Source of the DNA: CAYYAQ01 sp964469555
GTDB lineage: Bacteria; Planctomycetota; UBA1135; UBA2386
Reading direction: 5' to 3'
NCBI GenBank assembly: GCA_964469555.1
Contig: CAYYAQ010000140.1
Coordinates: 1-13,460 of the forward strand
DNA: 13,460 bases
The notes under the pieces were generated by a model. That model had not been told where the DNA came from and ran no database searches. It saw only the letters and a list, made by a program, of their open reading frames with translations. Positions 7,189 to 13,460 of this stretch are shown here, in pieces (position 1 is the stretch's first letter; each line of letters opens with the position of its first letter). Both the position numbers and the translations under genes were made by a program.

Positions 7189-7203
7189 GCACCGCGTCCC
7201 CGG

Positions 7204-7905
7204 TCAGAGAAGGCTGGAGAGATCGGCGCCGGGGTCGAGGTCTTCCCGAGGTTGGCCGGCGCGGAAGATGACGCCACCGCGACCGCCCTCGAGCGTCATG
7301 CGGTCGCCTTCGATGTGGAGGATCGCGCTCTCGCGGATGCCGACCACGATCTCGGGATTCATCTCGTGGAACTCGTTGATGCGCGTTTCCCGCGTCTCAC
7401 CCATGTGCTCGCTGCCCGGCGGCGGGTCGATGAAGTGGGGATTCAATTGAATCGGCACGAGCTGCAGTGCGTCGAAGCTCGGGGGATAGACGATCGGCAT
7501 GTCGTTCGTCGTCTTTATCGACAAGCACGCGACGTTCGATCCGGCGCTGGTGCCGATGTACGGCATGCCACCCCGAACCCGCGCGCGAATCGGATCCAAC
7601 AACCCGTTCTCGTAGAGTCGCGTCAACAAACGGAACGTGTTGCCGCCGCCGATGAAGAGTGCTTCCGCCGCTCCGACTGCCGCCACCGGATCCTCGGCCT
7701 CGTGTATCGAATCCAACCCGTAGCCGATGCGCTCGAATCCTTTGCGCGCCGCGTTCGCGTAGCCGTCGAGGTCGTGCAACGCGTAGGGCACGAACAGCAA
7801 ACGCTGCACGCCCTGCGCCAGGAACTCACGGATGCTATCCTGGCAGTGCTCCAGGTAGCCGCTGCCAAACTGAGTGGAATTGCTGATCAAGAGCAGTCGC
7901 GCCAC
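7204..7905 (-). CDS. pepE: Peptidase E (Asp-specific dipeptidase, family S51)
   Basis: This 233-residue protein matches peptidase E, a cytosolic serine hydrolase that splits dipeptides with N-terminal aspartate; the enteric protein is 229 residues. It opens RLLLISNST like its relatives. GGGNTFRLL (86-94) is followed by the nucleophile elbow GTSAGSN with Ser120, then TTNDMPIV with Asp135, then NPHF with His157. These are the same residue numbers as the Ser-Asp-His triad described for the Salmonella enzyme, so the protein is full length and probably active. The GTG start is supported by GAGGA 7 nt upstream. The upstream membrane-protein gene stops 10 nt before this start, so PepE is the last gene of that operon. 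Its 3' end faces the exported-protein gene with 15 bp between, and no clear terminator is seen there. Confidence 0.93.
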   Translation of the reverse strand: MARLLLISNSTQFGSGYLEHCQDSIREFLAQGVQRLLFVPYALHDLDGYANAARKGFERIGYGLDSIHEAEDPVAAVGAAEALFIGGGNTFRLLTRLYENGLLDPIRARVRGGMPYIGTSAGSNVACLSIKTTNDMPIVYPPSFDALQLVPIQLNPHFIDPPPGSEHMGETRETRINEFHEMNPEIVVGIRESAILHIEGDRMTLEGGRGGVIFRAGQPREDLDPGADLSSLL

Positions 7906-7912
7906 GTTTATT

Positions 7913-7917
7913 TCCTC
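7913..7917 (-). promoter_or_regulatory. Ribosome binding site of pepE overlapping the upstream stop codon
   Basis: GAGGA on the minus strand lies 7 nt before the GTG start of pepE. Its first bases are part of the TGA that ends the upstream TMTC-like gene. This is the best Shine-Dalgarno in the window; it decides the GTG start and suggests re-initiation by the same ribosomes. Confidence 0.7.
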
Positions 7918-10378
7918 ACTTCGAAGTCGGCGCGTCGACGCGCGCCTTCAGGTTCTTGAATCTCTTCTTGTAGTCCGGCGGGATCCCGCGCGTGGACAAG
8001 AATCTGTCCGCGACGGCGCGGGCATTGCCCCGGTCGCCCAGGCGCAGGAGGGTCTCGCCCAACGTCATCCACACGCGCAGCGCGTCACGAGATGGCCCGA
8101 GCCGCGGTGCGACTTTCGAGAGCATGGTCGCCGCCGTCTTGAACTCCCTGGCCGCGAACGCCAACAATCCCGTGTGGGCTGCCAGTTGGCCGTCGTTCGG
8201 CGCCAACGGCAGCGCCTTCTTCAGAAGCACGTCGACATCCCACGCGCCCCCCGTCTCCCAGGTCGACCACAGCATCCCCTTGTAGGCCGCCAACGTGTGT
8301 CTCGGATCTCCGACCGCGTCGGCGAACGCGACGAGGGCTTCCTTGTCCAATCCGTGCGAGTGCAGCGACGCCGCGCGTCGCATCACGTAGGTCATCGCCT
8401 TGTCCGCCGCGCCAGTCTGTCGCAGCGCCGCGCTGATCACCTCGCACCCGAGGATGGTATGAATGCTCGCCGGAAGGCGATCGAGCAGCGGAGAGAGCTT
8501 GTCGACTGCTGCAGGTGCATCTTTCGCAGCAAACATCAACACGCCGCGGTAGATCTTGGCCTCCGGGTCTCCGGGGAACTGCGCCTCCATCTGTTTCAGC
8601 ACGCCCCCGATCGCCGCGGTGTCCTGCCGCCTCCACGCGAGCCACATGAGACCCAGATGAGCATCCCGCGCCGCGCGTGACTTCGATCGTCTCTTCGACG
8701 CGACCGCGATGACCCGCGCGTAGCTCTCGGTCGCATCGTCGAACTGGCCCAATCGCTGTTGCAGATTGGCGAGGTTGACGACAACGTCCGGCCCGGAGTC
8801 CTGATACTCGAACGGCTGCTTTTCCAGAATGCGAACAGCGTGCAGGAACTTCGGCAGCGCCTCCGCGTACCTGCGCTCGGTCACCAGATCCAGAGCCAGG
8901 TCATTCAGCGCCAGGTAGTAGTCCGGGTCGATCGCCAAGGCGCGTTGCAGGAAGTGCTCGCGCCGACCCCACTCCTCGCGCAGGCGACTCACCCGCGCCA
9001 TGTTCATCTGCAGTCCCATCGAGCGGGGTCGCGTCTCCGCATCCGCAGCGAAGAGCGTCTCGTTGCTGGTCCACTCGACGGTCCGCAGCACGCATACCCC
9101 CGCGGACGCGACCAGCCAGACCACGCCCCCCAGGAGCACAGTCCTTCCGCCGCGACCGACGAGACAAGCCGCGACGAACGACAACAACAGGGTCGGCGTG
9201 TAGTACAGGCGCTCGCCAAAGATCGTTTCGATGGGAATCGGGATATTGGACGTGATGAACCCGAACCCGAGGAACGCCGCGGCGCCCAGGAACAGCAGCG
9301 GCAGGCGACGCATGCACAAGAGGCCGACCACGAGCAGCGCGATCAGAGCCACCGCGGCCAATCCGAATCGCCAGTCGGTGTACCCGACGACCTCGAACAC
9401 ATTCCGACCGTAGTCGCAGGACAGGGGATACGGCACGAACACCTTCCACAGCCCGTAGCCCCACACCATCACCGCTGTCGGGAGCCGCTCGAACAACGAC
9501 AGCGCGAACAACTGGTTGTTGTCCGATCCGACCGCGAACTGCTGAGCCTCCGGCGCGAGCGCCATCATCCGCGCGCGAAGCGCAAAGAAGATCAGCGCGG
9601 GTAGCACGACGGCGATCAGGCACGGCAACCACTGCCGCCGCACCGATTCGCGCAGTGCGCCACCGTTCTTCACGTGCAGGGTCGCCGCCACGAGCGGCGT
9701 CATCAGGACCCAGGCGATCGAACTCTCCTTGCTCAGGAACGCCACCATCATGAATGCGAGGACGGCACCGAGCCGCATCCATGCAGATCGACCACTTCGC
9801 TCCATCGCGGCGAGATACAGGAGCGTGGCACCACCACCGAACACGAACGGCAGGAGCTCGCCACGACCGACAATCGAGATCACCGGGTCGCTGCGCAGCG
9901 CGTGCAGCCCGAACACCGCGGCGGCGGCGAGCGCGGGCAACCCCGGCCCCGTGAATCTCCGCACGAGCATGTAGACGATCCAAGTCGCCAAGAGATGCAG
10001 CAAGAGATTGATCAGGTGGTGCGGCCACGCCGGGTCCGTCCACTTCTGAATGATGCCGCTCTCGGGATAGTCGGGGTGCACGCGAGGGGGTTGGATTCCT
10101 GATCGCGTGATCCGGTGCGTCAGCGCATAGCTCAGCACCGTCACGGGACGGAACCCACGCGCCTTTTCCTGGACGCCGTAGCCCATCGGGCGATTGAAGT
10201 ACTCGATCAGATCCTGGTCCTCGAGCACCATCAAGTTTGGGCCGCGCATGGTGTAGGCCGCGACGTACTGCCGATCGTCGTAGGTGTACCCGTTGAACAG
10301 CGCCTTGGCGTACACGAGGCCAACGACGACGAGGATCACCGCGAGCCATTTTCGGCCTCTTCGCTGTTGGACGGTCAC
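7916..10378 (-). CDS. TMTC-like polytopic membrane protein with C-terminal TPR repeats (probable GT-C glycosyltransferase), long paralog
   Basis: This 820-residue protein has an N-terminal membrane half (about residues 11-430) with roughly ten hydrophobic segments and a soluble, helical TPR half (about 455-810). The layout is that of TMTC/PMT-type GT-C glycosyltransferases, which move a sugar from a polyprenyl-phosphate carrier to an exported acceptor. The first outside loop has YDD (33-35), the place where GT-C enzymes carry acidic catalytic residues. Other family-like motifs are RGFRPVTV (74-81), HHLINLLLH (120-128), GRGELLP (171-177), CDYG (321-324) and SNIPIPIETIFGERLYY (377-393). A TPR-like pair is visible at about 470-520 (ALAIDPDYYLALNDLALDL). 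The GTG start overlaps the stop of the preceding paralog (GTGA); a GGGGG run 8 nt upstream is a poor binding site, so coupling is likely. The donor sugar and acceptor are unknown. The family call rests on topology and motifs from memory. Confidence 0.8.
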   Translation of the reverse strand: MTVQQRRGRKWLAVILVVVGLVYAKALFNGYTYDDRQYVAAYTMRGPNLMVLEDQDLIEYFNRPMGYGVQEKARGFRPVTVLSYALTHRITRSGIQPPRVHPDYPESGIIQKWTDPAWPHHLINLLLHLLATWIVYMLVRRFTGPGLPALAAAAVFGLHALRSDPVISIVGRGELLPFVFGGGATLLYLAAMERSGRSAWMRLGAVLAFMMVAFLSKESSIAWVLMTPLVAATLHVKNGGALRESVRRQWLPCLIAVVLPALIFFALRARMMALAPEAQQFAVGSDNNQLFALSLFERLPTAVMVWGYGLWKVFVPYPLSCDYGRNVFEVVGYTDWRFGLAAVALIALLVVGLLCMRRLPLLFLGAAAFLGFGFITSNIPIPIETIFGERLYYTPTLLLSFVAACLVGRGGRTVLLGGVVWLVASAGVCVLRTVEWTSNETLFAADAETRPRSMGLQMNMARVSRLREEWGRREHFLQRALAIDPDYYLALNDLALDLVTERRYAEALPKFLHAVRILEKQPFEYQDSGPDVVVNLANLQQRLGQFDDATESYARVIAVASKRRSKSRAARDAHLGLMWLAWRRQDTAAIGGVLKQMEAQFPGDPEAKIYRGVLMFAAKDAPAAVDKLSPLLDRLPASIHTILGCEVISAALRQTGAADKAMTYVMRRAASLHSHGLDKEALVAFADAVGDPRHTLAAYKGMLWSTWETGGAWDVDVLLKKALPLAPNDGQLAAHTGLLAFAAREFKTAATMLSKVAPRLGPSRDALRVWMTLGETLLRLGDRGNARAVADRFLSTRGIPPDYKKRFKNLKARVDAPTSK

Positions 10379-12429
10379 TTCTGCAGCCCCCGAAGTCGCG
10401 CCTGGATCTTCGCGTGCTCAGAACGCGGGAACACTCGCAGCATCTGCCTCAACACGCGACGCTGATCGTCGAAGAGCTGCAAGCGACCGAGCGAGTCCTC
10501 GAGTGCCGCGAGCGCCCAACGCTCGAGAAGCGTCGCGGGGCTGCGTCCGAGCCCGTGTTTGGTGACCGCCTCGTTCAGGTCGAGACACGTGGCGTTCCAA
10601 TCTCCCCGACGCCAGGCGGCCAGCCCGCGGTGCAGCACGAAATGGGAGTTGTTCGGCTGGTATCTCTGGAACTCGGCCAACAGCTCCGCCGCCACCACCT
10701 CGTCGCGATCCTCGTGAGCCATCATGAGCAGGTGGCTCCGCGTGTGAGGATTGTGAACGTTGAGCCGCCTGCTCGTTTCAAGACTCTCTTTCGCCTGGGC
10801 TTGGTTGCCGGTGATCAGTTGCAAGCGTCCGACGTTCAGATGGACGACGTCTCCCTGCGTGCGGATGTAGCGCGGGCGCAGGTCGAGCGCCTCGAGCGCC
10901 GTGTCGAGGTATTCCTTCGCCTTCCCCAAGTCGCCACGCAACAGGTGGTGAACCCCGAGGTCGTTCAAGACCATGATGTAGTGCTTGTCGAGCGCGAGGC
11001 ACCGCTGCTGATATTCCATCCACTTCGCCGGGTCCTTGTCCTTCCAATACACCGCGACCTGCTTGTTGATCGAAAGAGACTCAGGCTGGTGTTCGACGTC
11101 GGCGAGCATCAGCGAATCGTTGCTGTGCCAGTGGATGGACCGCTGGACACACCACTTCGCGCCCCACAGACACCACGCAACGAATACCCCGATCAGAACC
11201 TTGCGCGAGACCGCAGACGACGGCGTGTGCTTCCCGAGCCACGCGACGAGGAAGCACAGACCGAGTGACGGGGCGAAGTAGAGGCGTTCGCCGAAGATCG
11301 TCTCGATCGGCACAGGGATGTTAGACGTAACAAAGCTGAACCCGAGCAACGCCGCAGCGGCGAGGAACAACAGGGGATGCCGGCGGGCGAAAGCGAGTCC
11401 GGTGCCGAGTATCGCGAGGATGAAGACGAGCGCCAGCAGGAAACGCCAATCCGTCCAACCGACGTCGGTCGGGAACACAGTCAGCCCGTAGTCGCAAGCC
11501 AACATCAATGAGAAGAACACCTTGGACAATCCGTAGCCGAGGATCATGACGGCGACGGGAAGACGTTCCATGAACGGAACGTAGAACAACGGGTTGAACT
11601 CGTACGCCACCTCGAACGTCGTGTCGAGCATACCGAGGAATCGAACATACAGCGCCAGCCAGATCACGACTGGCAGCGCGATAGCCCAAATCGTTCCTCG
11701 TTGAAGCAACAGCACACGAAACAAGCCCCGGTCGGGATCCCTGCCCCAGGCGCACGTCCAGGCGAACAGCGGCACGAAGACGCACCAACTGATCGCGCTC
11801 TCTTTGGAACAGAACGCGAGAAGCAGCATTCCCGCGACTCCGACGAGACGGAGGACCCGTGCACCGCCTCGGAGCTTCGCCGCCCGCACGTAGAGGAGCA
11901 ACCCGGTCGCGCCGAACACGAACGGAAGCAATTCACCTCGCCCGACCATCGACGCCACGACATCACTGTGCAACGCCTGCAACCCGAACGCGAGCGCGCC
12001 GAGCAACGGCGGGAGCCCCGGCCCGGTCACGGAGGATACGATCAGGAACACGAGCCACGTCGCGAGCACGTGTAGCAGGACGTTGACCGTGTGCTGCAGC
12101 CATGCGCGTTCCTCGTATCCAGTCGGTTGCCTCTTGTCTCCCGACTTCGACAACGCGTGGAGGACCGCGTAGCTGTAGACGGTGATCGGACGGAACCCGC
12201 GGCTCACCGGCTTGACGCCGTTGTAGCCCATCTCCCTTTCGAAGTACTCCGAGAAGGGACGCAGCTCCTCGACCATGAGATTCCTGTCACCGCCACGATT
12301 GGTGCTGACGTACTGCGAATCGTCGTACGTGAAACCGTTCGCCAACGACGGCGAATAGACCACGAACGTCAGCAGCAGGATCATCCCCAGCCAAACTCCG
12401 CGCCGGGGATCTGGGAGAGCGCTATCCAT
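10375..12429 (-). CDS. TMTC-like polytopic membrane protein with C-terminal TPR repeats (probable GT-C glycosyltransferase), short paralog
   Basis: This 684-residue protein is a clear paralog of the downstream gene across the membrane half. Matching motifs are NGFTYDDSQYV (31-41, with Asp36-Asp37), RGFRPITVYSYA (77-88), HTVNVLLHVLATW (113-125), MVGRGELLPFVFG (161-173), CSKESAISW (207-215), ACDYG (311-315) and SNIPVPIETIFGERLYF (369-385). The C-terminal TPR half (about 455-680) is some 130 residues shorter than in the partner and more diverged, so the two may act on different acceptors or form a pair. TPR-like helices are seen around LALDKHYIMVLNDLGVHHLL (478-497). The ATG lies 12 nt after the stop of the upstream unknown gene, without a visible Shine-Dalgarno. 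The 3' end overlaps the partner gene by 4 nt. The glycosyltransferase role is an inference from family architecture. Confidence 0.8.
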   Translation of the reverse strand: MDSALPDPRRGVWLGMILLLTFVVYSPSLANGFTYDDSQYVSTNRGGDRNLMVEELRPFSEYFEREMGYNGVKPVSRGFRPITVYSYAVLHALSKSGDKRQPTGYEERAWLQHTVNVLLHVLATWLVFLIVSSVTGPGLPPLLGALAFGLQALHSDVVASMVGRGELLPFVFGATGLLLYVRAAKLRGGARVLRLVGVAGMLLLAFCSKESAISWCVFVPLFAWTCAWGRDPDRGLFRVLLLQRGTIWAIALPVVIWLALYVRFLGMLDTTFEVAYEFNPLFYVPFMERLPVAVMILGYGLSKVFFSLMLACDYGLTVFPTDVGWTDWRFLLALVFILAILGTGLAFARRHPLLFLAAAALLGFSFVTSNIPVPIETIFGERLYFAPSLGLCFLVAWLGKHTPSSAVSRKVLIGVFVAWCLWGAKWCVQRSIHWHSNDSLMLADVEHQPESLSINKQVAVYWKDKDPAKWMEYQQRCLALDKHYIMVLNDLGVHHLLRGDLGKAKEYLDTALEALDLRPRYIRTQGDVVHLNVGRLQLITGNQAQAKESLETSRRLNVHNPHTRSHLLMMAHEDRDEVVAAELLAEFQRYQPNNSHFVLHRGLAAWRRGDWNATCLDLNEAVTKHGLGRSPATLLERWALAALEDSLGRLQLFDDQRRVLRQMLRVFPRSEHAKIQARLRGLQK

Positions 12430-12441
12430 CGAGCGAGCAGG

Positions 12442-13460
12442 CTACTTGGCGGAGAGGAATTTGCTCACACTCGCCGGCGACTTCCCGGGCCCGGATCTTG
12501 GCAACTGCGGCATGTCCGTCGCCCAATTCAGGATGACCTCGAGGCAATCCCGCAGACTGGCCACCTCCGTGGGGTCACTCTTGGCGGCAGCAAACTGGGC
12601 CTTGAACCACGCGAGGACCTTCTTGGCGTTGATCACACCGAGCGGTGAGGAGACGACGAGCTCGCCCTTCTTGTCGAACTGCCACATCCCTCCCGAGATG
12701 AGGAAGTCCTTGTTCGTGAGCGCCCACCTGCCGTGCTTGACCTTGACGTTCTTGCCCCGCAACGCGGCCCCGCTGTACCCGCCAGCGTTCCACTTCGCCG
12801 GGATCTTGAGCAGCGCGACCATCGGGATGGGTCGCACGCCGCGATTCTTTGGAGAGTAGGGGTGGAACGGTCGCTCCCACTTGTGTGACCCGATCTGGCT
12901 GCCGGATCCGGCGTTCTGCCAATCGTGTTCGTGCTTGTATGTGATGGCCTCTTCCCACGAGATGAACGGGTTCTTCTCGCCGATGCTGGTCCAGATCTTG
13001 ATGCCCCCACCACGCGTGAATTCGCTGACCACGTGAACCCGTCGTGTCTGCACGCGGCCTCCCGTTTGTCTCCGCAGGTCACCGACGAGGTGGACGCGGA
13101 TGCGGGCGGCCTCTTCTCGAGATGCGGCGTACACCAGTACGATGCGAACCATCTGGGATGAGTTCGTGCGCTCGTCCGTCGACGTCTGCACGAGCTCAAT
13201 CGTGGCCATGCTCGGGAATCCGTTCTCGAGCAGCGGGCCGGCGTGTTGCTGGGAGCGCTTGGCGTGCAGCACGCGCCCGTCCTTGCCCCATCGCATCTCC
13301 AACTGGCCCAGGTAGCAGTTGTCCTTCTGAATCAACCCGATCACGTTCGAGACCTCGAAGAGCAATTCGTGTCGTTTCAGATGGTGCAATCGCGACAGAA
13401 CGAGGGCTCTCTTCGACTTGTCGACACCGGTAGCAAAGCCCAGATCGTCGCGGACTTTCT
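12442..13460 (-). CDS. Protein of unknown function, 5' end outside the window
   Basis: I do not recognise this protein. The frame stays open to the right edge of the window. A TTG at 13389 is a possible start, but the codons before it (reading DDLGFATGVDKSKRALVLSR) look like normal protein, so the gene most likely begins outside and at least 339 residues are visible. There is no membrane segment in the visible part. It is rich in Lys, Arg, Trp and Gly, with a basic, beta-rich look. Notable stretches are GGGIKIWTSIGEKNPFISWE and KWNAGGYSGAALRGKN in the middle, then SPLGVINAKKVLAWFKAQFA, an Ala/Lys-rich helix, and a Pro/Ser-rich tail. It stops 12 nt before the first TMTC-like gene, so it is probably co-transcribed with the two membrane proteins and pepE and may share their role. 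Confidence 0.7.
   Translation of the reverse strand, partial: KVRDDLGFATGVDKSKRALVLSRLHHLKRHELLFEVSNVIGLIQKDNCYLGQLEMRWGKDGRVLHAKRSQQHAGPLLENGFPSMATIELVQTSTDERTNSSQMVRIVLVYAASREEAARIRVHLVGDLRRQTGGRVQTRRVHVVSEFTRGGGIKIWTSIGEKNPFISWEEAITYKHEHDWQNAGSGSQIGSHKWERPFHPYSPKNRGVRPIPMVALLKIPAKWNAGGYSGAALRGKNVKVKHGRWALTNKDFLISGGMWQFDKKGELVVSSPLGVINAKKVLAWFKAQFAAAKSDPTEVASLRDCLEVILNWATDMPQLPRSGPGKSPASVSKFLSAK

Noticed and set aside
7196..7240. CCCCGG/CCGGGG complementary runs at the junction of the convergent genes
   Set aside because: The stem is only 6 bp with a loop of more than 25 nt and has no T-tract on either strand, so it is not a credible terminator.
8901..10349. Minus-strand open frame of 482 codons inside the long TMTC-like gene
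   Set aside because: It is another frame of the same strand, very rich in Arg and Ala with no hydrophobic segments or motifs. The annotated frame has membrane segments and motifs shared with its paralog.

Overview
This window is GC-rich bacterial DNA (above 60% G+C by eye, not computed) with tightly packed genes, several GTG starts and 4-nt gene overlaps. It holds nine protein-coding genes, two of them cut by the window edges. Gene style fits a Planctomycetota-like or related environmental bacterium: an exported protein of unknown role with a Sec signal, two large TMTC-like membrane/TPR proteins, and a UxaA-family sugar-acid dehydratase beside a LutA-type protein. This placement is an inference; there is no rRNA, tRNA or marker gene to confirm it.

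Left part (1-2780, minus strand): a three-gene catabolic operon. It is transcribed as an NAD-dependent epimerase/dehydratase-type sugar oxidoreductase, then a full-length UxaA-type altronate/galactarate dehydratase family protein (GTGA overlap), then the start of a LutA-like CCG-domain iron-sulfur protein (3-nt gap). The set suggests oxidation and dehydration of a sugar or sugar acid, with a lactate- or glycolate-type oxidation step at the end.

The 2781-3104 gap has no protein gene. It holds a possible promoter/operator for that operon and two tandem hairpin/T-tract terminators pointing in the + direction. No + strand gene lies upstream of them, so a short + strand non-coding transcript is proposed.

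Middle: an Old Yellow Enzyme-type flavin oxidoreductase (3105-4556, minus) is divergent from an 834-residue exported protein (4684-7188, plus). The exported protein carries weak traces of a gingipain (C25)/caspase-like fold. Its gene contains a perfect 20-bp inverted repeat with a 5-nt loop (5626-5670), the most striking nucleotide-level structure in the window.

Right part (7204-13460, minus): a probable operon. In transcription order it has an unrecognised protein (5' end outside the window), two tandem paralogous TMTC-like GT-C/TPR membrane proteins (GTGA overlap) and peptidase E. The two paralogs probably transfer sugar from a lipid carrier onto exported proteins or glycans. Peptidase E is a cytosolic Asp-X dipeptidase and may simply be co-transcribed. 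No tRNA, rRNA, CRISPR array, insertion sequence or phage gene was seen.
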